Both the position numbers and the translations under genes were made by a program. Shown one piece after another: positions 55,184 through 63,950 of a stretch of DNA of 64,000 nt. Each line of letters opens with the position of its first letter. Within the stretch, counting starts at the first letter, position 1. The stretch comes from Perlucidibaca aquatica (GTDB taxonomy: Bacteria; Pseudomonadota; Gammaproteobacteria; Pseudomonadales; Moraxellaceae), in the NCBI RefSeq assembly GCF_001676655.1, contig NZ_LZDB01000002.1:1488001-1552000 (forward strand), in the 5' to 3' direction. A model generated the notes under the pieces. The model saw only the letters and a list, made by a program, of their open reading frames with translations, was not told where the DNA came from and did no database searches.

Positions 55184-57921
55184 GATCCTACTCCACACGT
55201 GGCCAGAATATTTTTCAATTCCGACTGACAAGAACCGCAATTTGTACCGGCCTTTAAACAACGGCCAATGGCAGCAACACTTTCCAGACCCTCAGCGGCG
55301 ATGGCACGACGAATCGTTTTCTCACCGACACTGAAGCAAGCACACACGGTGCGTCCCACATCGCTCGCGGGGTCCGAGGGCCGGCCTGAGAGCAGGCCCC
55401 GACGCATCAAATCATCAACGGGTTGGCCCAATTGGCCGCTAAGCCAGGACCGCTCGGGTACGGCATCGGTTTGCGTGGCCAAAACCAGCACCGCATGCAA
55501 GCGACCGTCCCGAATCTCCGCACGCCGATACAATCCGCGTGCCAAGTCTGAATATTCCAACCATTCAGCGCCCGTTAATGGCAGCCAGCGATCCGCCAGT
55601 ACTTGCAAATCAGTGACTTGGCTACCGGCCAATTCATGCCGCCAGCCGTGCTCGCCGCGAATAGACACGGCATAGTCCGTTTCCGGTAGCTCAGTGTCTT
55701 CCACATGCAGCCAAAAGCCCTGCCAGGCGGGCTGCCAAGGCATCACAGCAACGGGCGTATGCTTGTTTTCAGGCTGGCCGGAGTACGGGTCCGTAACAGG
55801 ATTGACCAGTGGCCCGACTCGACCCTGCGTGCTAAGCGCACCAGTCCAGTGCATCGGCACGAAAACGGTGCGCTCCTGCTGACCGCTATGGCACTGCACG
55901 CGCGCCAACATCTGCCCCCAGCGAGTACGGAGCTGTGCCAGCTCGCCGTCACGCAGACCATGGGCCGCTGCATCGCGAGGGTGCATCTCAACAAAAGGCT
56001 CGCTGATGTGCGCCAGCAACCTCGGCGTTAAGCCCGTGCGTGTCATGGTGTGCCACTGGTCGCGAATACGGCCGGTGTTAAGCACAAAGGGATATTCCGC
56101 GCAGGTCGGGTTGTGGGGCGCTTTGGGCTTCACGGGTAATAAGCGCGCCTTACGGTCCGGCGTAAAGAAGCCGCCGTCAGCAAACAATCGCGTTTGACCA
56201 TCCGGGCGGCCTAAGCGGACAGGCCATTGCACGGGCTGGAGCGTGTTGTAGCGCTCGTTATCCAAGCCCGCCAAGGCGCTGATGTCAAAGTCGCGCAGAA
56301 TGGCATCGGGCGCATTCTCAAAGCCCGACAAGGCCGCGTGTTCTGCAAATACCTCCGCTGCGCTCTCATACGGGAAGGCCGCCTCATAGCCCAGCGCCTG
56401 AGCCACGCGGGTGACGATCCACCAGTCCGGCATGGCCTCACCGGGCGCCGGCAAAAAGCCGCGCTGACGGGAGATTCGGCGCTCGGAGTTGGTGACGGTG
56501 CCATCCTTCTCACCCCAGCCACGAGCGGGCAGCTTGATGTGGGCCAGGCGATTGGTGTCGGTGTCGGCTATGCAGTCGGAGACAATGACGCACTCAGCAC
56601 CTGCCAGCGCCGCTTTTACGCGATCAGCATCCGGCATGGACACCACGGGGTTAGTACCCATGATCCAGATCAGCTTGATGTTGCCGCTGTGAACCGCCTC
56701 GAACAGGTCGACCGCCTTCAGGCCGTTGCTGCGGGCAATTTGTGGTGCCTGCCAGAAGCGCTGCACGAGGTCGAGATGCGCCGGGTCGGTTAGCTCCATA
56801 TGCGCGGCGAGCTGGTTGGCGAGCCCTCCCACTTCGCGGCCGCCCATAGCATTGGGCTGGCCCGTCAGTGAAAATGGGCCACTGCCAGGCTTACCAATAC
56901 GGCCCGTGGCGAGATGGCAGTTGAGCAGGCTATTCACCTTATCGGTGCCCGCGCTGGACTGGTTCACGCCCTGCGAATACAGCGTCAGACTGCGCGGCGT
57001 ATTGGCAAACCAGCGATAGAACTGGGCGATGGCATCTTCGTCGAGACCGGTGGCATCGGCCACTTGCGAGAGCTTACCGGCGCTCGCCTTGGCCTCAGCC
57101 AGCGCAACGCCGAAGCCGGTGGTGTGCTGCGCCAGATAGTCGTGATCGATCACGCCTTGCGCCGCCAGATATGCCAGCAGGCCATTAAACAGCCACACAT
57201 CGCTGCCGGGCTTCAAAGGCAAATGCAGGTCAGCAATGTCGTTGGTCGCCGTGGCGCGCGGGTCAATATTGACGATACGCAGCTCGGGCCGACGCAGCTT
57301 CTCGGCCTTAATGCGCTGGAACAGCACCGGATGACACCAGGCCGTGTTAGAGCCTGTCAGCACGATGAGATCCGCTAACTCAAAGTCTTCGTAGCTATTC
57401 GGCACAGTGTCGGAGCCAAAGGCACGCTTATGCCCCGCCACACTCGACGACATACACAAACGTGAGTTGGTATCGATGTTGGCGGTGCCAAGAAAGCCCT
57501 TCATGAGCTTATTGGCGACGTAGTAGTCCTCGGTCAGCAGCTGACCCGACACATAGAAGGCGACGGCATCACGACCGTACTGCGCCTGCACGCGACGGAT
57601 CTCGCTGGCGATGGTATTGGCGGCCTCGTCCCAGCTGGTGCGCTGACCGCGCACTTCCGGGTACAGCAGGCGCCCTTCCAAACTGAGCGTTTCGCCCAGC
57701 GCCGAACCTTTCGAGCACAGCCGACCAAAATTGGCTGGATGCGCACCGTCCCCATCAATGCGAACCTGCCGAGTGGCCGCATCTTCAACTGTGGCAATCA
57801 CGCCACAGCCCACGCCACAGTATGCGCAGGTGGTATGTGTAGCGCCTTCGGCATCCGCCAAGGCAATGCGATTAGCGTCGAGCAGCACAGTGCCGCCCAC
57901 GCGTTCAAGCGGCTGCGACAT
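55180..57921 (-). CDS. nasA: Assimilatory nitrate reductase catalytic subunit (NasA/NasC type)
   Basis: 913 residues. Mo-bisMGD family. The N-terminal [4Fe-4S] site is CAYCGVGC with C32, C35, C39 and a fourth Cys in GRLCSKG near 69. Molybdopterin domains follow, with SRLCMSSSVAGHKRAFGSD near 150. The C-terminus carries an extra BFD-like [2Fe-2S] domain (VCACFSVGEKTIRRAI ... GTNCGSCQSEL), as in Klebsiella NasA. It reduces nitrate to nitrite. Called nasA by the Klebsiella naming; Bacillus and Pseudomonas use nasC. The ATG at 57921 was chosen; it overlaps the FAD-protein 3' end by 17 nt. Confidence 0.94.
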   Translation of the reverse strand: MSQPLERVGGTVLLDANRIALADAEGATHTTCAYCGVGCGVIATVEDAATRQVRIDGDGAHPANFGRLCSKGSALGETLSLEGRLLYPEVRGQRTSWDEAANTIASEIRRVQAQYGRDAVAFYVSGQLLTEDYYVANKLMKGFLGTANIDTNSRLCMSSSVAGHKRAFGSDTVPNSYEDFELADLIVLTGSNTAWCHPVLFQRIKAEKLRRPELRIVNIDPRATATNDIADLHLPLKPGSDVWLFNGLLAYLAAQGVIDHDYLAQHTTGFGVALAEAKASAGKLSQVADATGLDEDAIAQFYRWFANTPRSLTLYSQGVNQSSAGTDKVNSLLNCHLATGRIGKPGSGPFSLTGQPNAMGGREVGGLANQLAAHMELTDPAHLDLVQRFWQAPQIARSNGLKAVDLFEAVHSGNIKLIWIMGTNPVVSMPDADRVKAALAGAECVIVSDCIADTDTNRLAHIKLPARGWGEKDGTVTNSERRISRQRGFLPAPGEAMPDWWIVTRVAQALGYEAAFPYESAAEVFAEHAALSGFENAPDAILRDFDISALAGLDNERYNTLQPVQWPVRLGRPDGQTRLFADGGFFTPDRKARLLPVKPKAPHNPTCAEYPFVLNTGRIRDQWHTMTRTGLTPRLLAHISEPFVEMHPRDAAAHGLRDGELAQLRTRWGQMLARVQCHSGQQERTVFVPMHWTGALSTQGRVGPLVNPVTDPYSGQPENKHTPVAVMPWQPAWQGFWLHVEDTELPETDYAVSIRGEHGWRHELAGSQVTDLQVLADRWLPLTGAEWLEYSDLARGLYRRAEIRDGRLHAVLVLATQTDAVPERSWLSGQLGQPVDDLMRRGLLSGRPSDPASDVGRTVCACFSVGEKTIRRAIAAEGLESVAAIGRCLKAGTNCGSCQSELKNILATCGVGS

Positions 57922-59131
57922 GTTCGCTCCCAGCACCAAATAACAGGTCATCCCTAAGGTGGCGAACGTCGCGCCCCTCACGAATCAAATCAAAATACCA
58001 AGCGCCATCCTGCGTATCGCCATACAGCACTGCGCCCACTAAACGACCATCGGCCACACACAGCTTTTTGTAGACGCCACGCGCAGGGTCGCGATAAATC
58101 AGCTTATCCGCCGCTTCATGGTTAAAGTCGCCGGCCGAAAATAACGCCACGCCACTGACTTTCAAGGTGGTGGCCGTGGGTTTTTGGATGTAGCGACTAA
58201 TGCCCATTTCAGCGAGATGATTGGCGCAGACTTTGGCTTGGTCATACAAAGGTGCGACAAGACCAAAAAGTGCACCACGATGTTGCACACACTCGCCCAC
58301 GGCATAAACACGGGGGTCGAAGGTCTGTAGGGTGTCGTTAACCAGAATGGCTTTATCAACCTGCAAGCCCATGGACCGCGCCAGCGCCACATTAGGGCGC
58401 ACACCCACGGCCATCACTAATAAGTCGCAGGGCAGCTCGCTGCCATCTTTGAAGTGCAAGGCCTGTAATTTGCCCGTTTCTGCCTGATGGCTGATGTGCG
58501 AGCTCATGGCCGAGACTTTGAACGCTATGCCATTGGCTTCAAGGGCTGAGCGCAATAATTTAGAGGCTTCCTCGTCTAGCTGGCGATTCAGCAAATAGGC
58601 GGCATCATTCACGACCGTGACCTTCATGCCTTGCTTCACCAGGCCATTGGCCGCTTCCAGACCCAACAATCCGCCACCCAGCACGGCGACGCGAGCCGGC
58701 ACTGAAGTGGGTGCCAACATGCGGCGAACGTCTGCGATATCGCGAAAACTAATGACATCCGGATGGTCGTGACCGGGCAACGGCACCATAAAGGGCAGCG
58801 AGCCTGTGGCCAGCAACAGGCGGTCATAGCTCACGTCAGTGCCTTGATCCGTTGTGACGCGGCGTTGAACACGATCCACCGCCGTCACGGTGTGGCCGGC
58901 CAGCAGCGTGATGCCGCGCTCGGCGTACCAACTCAGGGGATGAATAACGATGTCTTCAAAGGCTTTTTCACCCGCCAGCACCGGCGACAACATGATGCGG
59001 TTGTAGTTGCCATGCGGCTCACGGCCAATCACTGTGATGTCGTATTTGTCGGGTGCCAGCTGCAAAAGCTCCTCGACCGTACGCATACCGGCCATGCCGT
59101 TGCCGATGACCACCAGTTGCATTCGGGTCAT
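57905..59131 (-). CDS. FAD-dependent electron-transfer protein for nitrate assimilation
   Basis: 408 residues, homologous to the N-terminal half of NirB. FAD motif QLVVIGNGMAGMRTVEEL at the N-terminus, ATGSLPFMVPLPG, a GGGLLGLEAANGL NAD-binding motif, and AVGECVQHRGALFGLVAPLYDQA near 285. It lacks the siroheme domain, so it should pass electrons from NAD(P)H to the nitrate reductase encoded next, like Klebsiella NasB. The start at 59131 was chosen because the upstream in-frame extension would cross the narK operator repeat. Divergent from narK, so the two arms share a regulatory region of about 146 bp. Confidence 0.88.
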   Translation of the reverse strand: MTRMQLVVIGNGMAGMRTVEELLQLAPDKYDITVIGREPHGNYNRIMLSPVLAGEKAFEDIVIHPLSWYAERGITLLAGHTVTAVDRVQRRVTTDQGTDVSYDRLLLATGSLPFMVPLPGHDHPDVISFRDIADVRRMLAPTSVPARVAVLGGGLLGLEAANGLVKQGMKVTVVNDAAYLLNRQLDEEASKLLRSALEANGIAFKVSAMSSHISHQAETGKLQALHFKDGSELPCDLLVMAVGVRPNVALARSMGLQVDKAILVNDTLQTFDPRVYAVGECVQHRGALFGLVAPLYDQAKVCANHLAEMGISRYIQKPTATTLKVSGVALFSAGDFNHEAADKLIYRDPARGVYKKLCVADGRLVGAVLYGDTQDGAWYFDLIREGRDVRHLRDDLLFGAGSEHVAAA

Positions 59132-59169
59132 ATGCCCTATTCCCAGTAACGAAGTAATGCCGTGCCCAA

Positions 59170-59232
59170 AGCAAGAGCCATGCCATGCACTGCGCTGGTG
59201 CTGTTTTGCGTATTTATGGCATGGCACTTGCT
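59170..59232. promoter_or_regulatory. 17-bp inverted repeat in the narK/FAD-protein divergent region
   Basis: AGCAAGAGCCATGCCAT (59170-59186) and ATGGCATGGCACTTGCT (59216-59232) pair at 16 of 17 positions, separated by 29 nt. It could be a double operator for both divergent transcripts or, as RNA, a large hairpin in the narK leader. Antitermination by NasT/NasS controls nitrate genes in some gammaproteobacteria, but no such gene is in the window. Confidence 0.55.
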
Positions 59233-59277
59233 AAAGCGCTTCACACCGATACTGGTCGATCTTGGAGCACCTACCTC

Positions 59278-60753
59278 ATGGCCTTTCGTTTTCCCTTGCC
59301 GTTATTGAACTGGCAGGAACCGCGCATTCGCACCCTGCACTACACCTGGATGGCCTTCTTCATCACCTTCCTGATCTGGTTCGCGCATGTGTCGCTGATG
59401 CCGATGATCAAGGAAACCATGATGCTCACCGATAATCAGGTGAAAGCCTTCCTGATTCTGAATGTGGCGCTAACCATTCCGGCGCGCATCCTGATTGGCA
59501 TGCTCGTGGATAAATACGGTCCGCGTCGTAGCTATAGCGTGTTACTGCTGGTCTGCGGCTTCCTCTGCTTAGGCTTCGCGGCGGCACAGACTTTTGAACA
59601 GCTCGCGGTTATGCGCTTCCTGCTCGGCTTCACGGGTGCCGGCTTCGTCATCGGCATCCGTCTCGTCAGCGAATGGTTCCCGGCTCGCGAAGTCGGCATC
59701 GCTGAAGGCATTTACGGTGGCTGGGGCAACTTTGGTGCGGCGGTCGCCAAAATCTCCATGCCCATCATTGCGGTCAGCGTGTTTGGTGGCGAGTTCGGCT
59801 GGCGTTATGCCATCGCCCTTACCGGCGTGCTGGCCATCCTCTACAGCGGCGTGTTCTACCATAATGTGCGCGACACCCCGAAAGGCGCGACCTACTTCAA
59901 ACCGAAGAAGACCGGCGGCCTGGAGGTCACCAGCAAGGGTGATCTGGTGTTCTACATGCTGGTCAACCTGCCGATTTATCTGATCCTTTATGTACTGGCC
60001 TGGCGCTTATCGCCGACCGGGCTCGACATCATTAGTCAAACCTTTACCGAAGCCTGCTACGGTATCATCACCTTCCTGATGGTCTGGCAGTCGTGGAAGA
60101 TCTGGCAGGTCAACCGTCACCTGATGACCGAAGTGATTCCCAGCACGCAGCGCTACAAATTCAAGCAGGTCGCCATTCTCAACCTCGCCTACATGGCCTG
60201 CTTCGGCTCTGAAATCGCCGTGGTATCTATGCTGCCGATGTTTTATGGCGAGACCTTTGGCTTGTCGCCCGCGATGCTCGGCCTCATGGCTGGCTCGTTC
60301 ACCATCATGAACTTGGTGGCGCGTCCGGCCGGTGGTCTGATCTCCGACCGCATCGGTCGTCGTACCGTACTGATGACTTGCCTGGCGATTCAAACCGGCG
60401 GTTACGCGCTGCTGTCGCAGGTCAATGCGGGCTGGGGCATCGCACTCGCGGTCGTCGTGACGCTAGGCACCTCCGTATTCGTGCAGGCGGCCTGTGGCGC
60501 CGTGTACTCGGTGGTGCCGCTGATTCAGCGCCGCATGACTGGCCAGATCGCCGGCATGGCGGGTGCTTACGGCAACGTCGGTGGCGTGTTCTTGCTCACC
60601 GTGCTGTCGTTCGTCTCGCCGATGACCTTCTTCTTTGTTATCGCCGGGCTGTCAGCCGTCGCCTTTGCTGCCGCACACTTTCTCGATGAACCCCGTGGGC
60701 ATATCGTAGAGGTCGATGAAGATGGCAATGTCCAAATGATTGCAGTGAGCTAA
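59278..60753 (+). CDS. narK: MFS nitrate/nitrite transporter (NarK family)
   Basis: 491 residues, 12 membrane helices. The nitrate signature-like segments are visible: GFTGAGFVIGIRLVSEWFPAREVGIAEGIYGGWGNFGAA in the first half and AGMAGAYGNVGGVFLLTVLSF in the second, both glycine-rich and typical of NarK/NasA transporters. Arginine residues for anion binding occur in helices 2 and 8. The ATG at 59278 was chosen because GGAG is 10 nt upstream. In P. aeruginosa the orthologue near nirBD is named nasA. Followed directly by the phosphatase-kinase gene (1 nt gap). Confidence 0.92.
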   Translation: MAFRFPLPLLNWQEPRIRTLHYTWMAFFITFLIWFAHVSLMPMIKETMMLTDNQVKAFLILNVALTIPARILIGMLVDKYGPRRSYSVLLLVCGFLCLGFAAAQTFEQLAVMRFLLGFTGAGFVIGIRLVSEWFPAREVGIAEGIYGGWGNFGAAVAKISMPIIAVSVFGGEFGWRYAIALTGVLAILYSGVFYHNVRDTPKGATYFKPKKTGGLEVTSKGDLVFYMLVNLPIYLILYVLAWRLSPTGLDIISQTFTEACYGIITFLMVWQSWKIWQVNRHLMTEVIPSTQRYKFKQVAILNLAYMACFGSEIAVVSMLPMFYGETFGLSPAMLGLMAGSFTIMNLVARPAGGLISDRIGRRTVLMTCLAIQTGGYALLSQVNAGWGIALAVVVTLGTSVFVQAACGAVYSVVPLIQRRMTGQIAGMAGAYGNVGGVFLLTVLSFVSPMTFFFVIAGLSAVAFAAAHFLDEPRGHIVEVDEDGNVQMIAVS

Positions 60754-60754
60754 T

Positions 60755-62488
60755 GTGACTTCAGCCCAAACCAGTACCGCGACACTTCAACTCAGCGTTG
60801 CCCAGCGCTCCCTTGCCGGCGTCAAGCCCGGCAACGAGGATGCCCTGGGCATTCGTTTGCCTGATGCCAGCGAGCGCCATCGTGGTGCCGCGCTGGTCAT
60901 TGCCGATGGTGTCAGCAGTGCCGATGCCGGCCGGCAAGCCGCCGAAGCCGCAGTGCAAGGCTTTCTCAGCGACTATTACGCAACGCCCGACACCTGGTCG
61001 ATCCAGAGCGCGGGCGAGCGCGTGGTGACCGCCATCAACCATTGGCTGCATGGCCGAGGCCAGGCGCATGCCGAGAATCAGGGCTGGCTAACGACCTTCA
61101 CGGCGCTGGTGCTGCGTGGCCGTAGCGCACACATCTTGCACATTGGCGATACCCGCGTGTATCGCCTGCGCGGCGAGACGCTGGAACCGCTGACTCAGGA
61201 TCACTGCACGCGCATCAATGCCGACACGACTTACCTGAGCCGCGCACTGGGCATGGACTGGCGTGTCGACATCGACTATCGCCACAGTGACATTGAAGTG
61301 GGCGACCTCTTTATGACCTGTAGTGACGGGGTTCATGGATTTATTTCCAACCCGCAACTAAAGCAGTTATTGCGCGAGCAGCAGCACGACCTGGAAGCAC
61401 TGGCCGATACCCTGCTCGCCACGGCACTCGCGCAAGGCAGCAACGACAACCTGTCTTGCCAGCTCGCACGGGTGGAGTCGGTCGGACTGGACACTCATGA
61501 CGAACTCGGCCAGCAGCAGTCACGCTTGCCAGTTCCGCCGAGCTTACTGCCGGGGCAGACGCTGGATGGCTACTTCATTGAAGCCGAAGTGCATGCCAGC
61601 CCACGCAGCCACCTCTACCGTGTGCGTGACAGCAAGACCGGCCAGCTCTTCGCACTGAAGGCGCCGAGCGTGCAGTTCGAGGATGACGAAGACTATCGTT
61701 CGCACTTCGCCATTGAGGGTTGGATAGGCCAGCGCATCACGCACAAAAACCTCATTCGTATTCATCCGCCCACACGAGCGCCTCAATGCCTGTACCACAT
61801 CATGGACTGGCTCGAAGGCGAATCGCTGGCAGGCTGGCATGATCGCCAAGCGCGGGTGGATATTGCCGTGGTCGTGGGCTTTGCCCGCCAGATCGTTGCC
61901 GGTCTGCGCGCCTTGCATCGCCGTGACACCCTGCATCAAGACCTGAAGCCCGACAACATCCTGCTCTGCAACGATGGCACGCTGAAACTCATCGACCTCG
62001 GCTCAGCGCGCGTGGCCAGTCTGCAGGAGTCATCTCCACGCGATGTGCTGGATCGGCCGGGTGCAGCTGATTACGCCGCGCCGGAATATGCGCTGGGGCT
62101 GGCTCGTGACACGCGGGCCGATCAGTTCTCCTTGGCGGTGACACTCTATGAGTTACTGACCGGTCAGCACCCCTATGGTGAAGACTACGATCAAGCTCAG
62201 ACACCGGCGGCGTTTCATCAGCTGCGCTATGTCAGTGCCTGCAAGTACAACCCGCATCTGCCGCTCTGGTTCGATGCAGCCCTGCGCAAGGCCTGCGCCA
62301 TCAATGCCGACAATCGCTATGAGGCGCTTAGCGAGCTGCTGCTGGATTTGGAGCGACCGAATCCAGGTCTTACGCCGAATCAGCGCCTGCCGTGGATCGA
62401 GCGCGATCCGGTGAAGTTCTGGAAGTGGCTGGCACTGGTGGCCGTGGCGGGACATGTGGCGTGGCTGGTGCGGGCGCTGATGCCTTAA
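60755..62488 (+). CDS. Fused PP2C phosphatase / Ser-Thr protein kinase
   Basis: 577 residues in one chain. The N-terminal half is a PP2C-type phosphatase (about 15-240) with metal ligands in NED (27-29), ADGVSSAD (50-57), GDTRVYR (131-137), SDGVHGF (190-196) and GSNDNLS (228-234). The C-terminal half is a Hanks-type kinase (about 270-530) with the VAIK lysine K302, the HRD motif as HQDLKPDN (394-401), DFG as DLG (414-416) and APE (442-444). A C-terminal membrane helix (about 557-575) follows. It starts with GTG 1 nt after narK, as PA1782 does in Pseudomonas next to the nitrate genes. The target is unknown; the position suggests control of nitrate uptake or reductase. Confidence 0.92.
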   Translation: MTSAQTSTATLQLSVAQRSLAGVKPGNEDALGIRLPDASERHRGAALVIADGVSSADAGRQAAEAAVQGFLSDYYATPDTWSIQSAGERVVTAINHWLHGRGQAHAENQGWLTTFTALVLRGRSAHILHIGDTRVYRLRGETLEPLTQDHCTRINADTTYLSRALGMDWRVDIDYRHSDIEVGDLFMTCSDGVHGFISNPQLKQLLREQQHDLEALADTLLATALAQGSNDNLSCQLARVESVGLDTHDELGQQQSRLPVPPSLLPGQTLDGYFIEAEVHASPRSHLYRVRDSKTGQLFALKAPSVQFEDDEDYRSHFAIEGWIGQRITHKNLIRIHPPTRAPQCLYHIMDWLEGESLAGWHDRQARVDIAVVVGFARQIVAGLRALHRRDTLHQDLKPDNILLCNDGTLKLIDLGSARVASLQESSPRDVLDRPGAADYAAPEYALGLARDTRADQFSLAVTLYELLTGQHPYGEDYDQAQTPAAFHQLRYVSACKYNPHLPLWFDAALRKACAINADNRYEALSELLLDLERPNPGLTPNQRLPWIERDPVKFWKWLALVAVAGHVAWLVRALMP

Positions 62489-62590
62489 CAACGGTGCTCC
62501 GAACATCGGCCAGCGAGGGCCAACACCGGCTGAAACACGCCGCTAGTACGTCCAGCTCGCGCGCTACATCGCGCGGTCGTTCACGCGGTT

Positions 62591-62607
62591 CGGCGCGATG
62601 CGCCGAC
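62591..62607. terminator. Hairpin after the kinase gene
   Basis: Perfect 7-bp stem TCGGCGC/GCGCCGA with a GAT loop. No U-tract follows, so intrinsic termination is not certain. It lies between two convergent genes. Confidence 0.35.
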
Positions 62608-62635
62608 AAACCCCGCGCTCACCCTTATAGGCTCT

Positions 62636-62659
62636 CATGCGCCATCCATGGCGCATGAA
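62636..62659. terminator. Strong hairpin between convergent kinase and porin genes
   Basis: Perfect 11-bp stem TCATGCGCCAT / ATGGCGCATGA with CC at the tip, flanked by GAAAGTTT on the right. It stands 150 nt after the kinase stop and 57 nt before the porin end; it may act as a bidirectional terminator. The 228-nt gap 62489-62716 holds no other feature. Confidence 0.45.
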
Positions 62660-62716
62660 AGTTTCAGCCGGTGGCGACCCTCGCTGCCTTGTTTCAGGGG
62701 TGGTTTTTCGGGGGCG

Positions 62717-63916
62717 TTAGAACTTGTAGTCGATCTGGGCCCAGGCTTTGACGACATCCTTGGTTGTGGCCGAGGCATCTTCGCCACTGCCATCGTACTG
62801 AGCGACCTTGACCATGGCTGACCAGTTTGGCGTGAAGGTTTTGCTTATGCTGGCATCAATTTCCTGACCAAACTTTTTGCTGCTGTCGTTGGACTTAAAG
62901 CGATGCACCGCCAGTGCCAATCCCAGTCCCGCTACTTTGCCGGAAGCCTTGATATTGGTATCCACCAAGCCGCCTGCAGGTGTCACCAAGAAGCGATCGG
63001 CCCAACCGTTGAAGGCATGCAGTGTCGCCAAAGGCGTCTGAAAACCATTCTCCAGCGCTTCACGCTGAACCTTCACGAGCACCGGCCCAAAGTCGTAGCC
63101 AAGTTGAATGTCGCGATAGGTGGCATTCGGCACGACCGCCTCAACAGAATCTGCATAGTGACGCTGCTGACCATAAGAGAGGTCATATAAGAACTTGCCC
63201 TTCTTGCCATCCACTTTCAGCAAGCGATACTCACGACTCTTGTTTTTGCCCGCATTAGCCAGCAAGAACGGCTGACCAACCGCTTCTTTGCCTTCCAGAC
63301 CTGCCCAGAACAGGATCACATTCGCCCCTATCGGCGTGCGCGCCTTCAGGTTCACGATAGGCAGGCGAATGTCGCCGTCCTGGCCACTGATCATGGCAAC
63401 CTTGTTGGCATAGGTAGCGTGCAAGTCTAACCACGGGAGCAGCTTGGCTTTTTCGTAGCTGATCGCGGTGAACACCTGATCGTCCTGACGGAAAGCGACA
63501 TCACCAATGAAGCGGGCATTGTTGTAGACCACTTTCTGCTTGCCGATTTTGAAGCCGTAACCCGCCAGCCAAGCCTGATTGATCGCCGTATTTTCGGGAT
63601 CGACCACGGTGGCATATTTCGTATTCATCTGCACGGCAGGAACATGGTAATCGTCAGCCAAAGCACGAATGTCTTCGGCCTCGGCGTAGGCGGTGATGCC
63701 GGCAATCGGTGCCAGCTTGTAGCCGAGCACGGTACGCACAATAAACGCCTTCGCAGGGTCAGCAGCGGCCATGCCATCATCATCAACAAACTCGAAACGC
63801 GGGCGCACCTGAAAGGTCGCCTTGCCCGCTTTTACGGCATCGGTGAATACATCTGCTGCGTGCACTTCGGCGATGGCCAGCGACAACAGCGACACAGTTA
63901 AAATCAGTTTTTTCAT
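62717..63916 (-). CDS. Outer-membrane porin-like protein
   Basis: 399 residues with a signal peptide (MKKLILTVSLLSLAIAEVHAA; cleavage near residue 20). The mature part alternates aromatic/hydrophobic and polar residues expected for a 16- to 18-strand barrel, and ends in Phe (WAQIDYKF), the C-terminal signature of outer-membrane proteins. It resembles alginate-export or OprD/phosphate porin-type proteins annotated as hypothetical porins. It is close to a partial gene upstream and shares the nitrate locus, so it may admit nitrate or another anion; this is inference. The ATG at 63916 gives the best signal peptide. Confidence 0.8.
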   Translation of the reverse strand: MKKLILTVSLLSLAIAEVHAADVFTDAVKAGKATFQVRPRFEFVDDDGMAAADPAKAFIVRTVLGYKLAPIAGITAYAEAEDIRALADDYHVPAVQMNTKYATVVDPENTAINQAWLAGYGFKIGKQKVVYNNARFIGDVAFRQDDQVFTAISYEKAKLLPWLDLHATYANKVAMISGQDGDIRLPIVNLKARTPIGANVILFWAGLEGKEAVGQPFLLANAGKNKSREYRLLKVDGKKGKFLYDLSYGQQRHYADSVEAVVPNATYRDIQLGYDFGPVLVKVQREALENGFQTPLATLHAFNGWADRFLVTPAGGLVDTNIKASGKVAGLGLALAVHRFKSNDSSKKFGQEIDASISKTFTPNWSAMVKVAQYDGSGEDASATTKDVVKAWAQIDYKF

Positions 63917-63950
63917 GATCACATCTCCAAGTTTAGGTGTGTAGCAAGCT

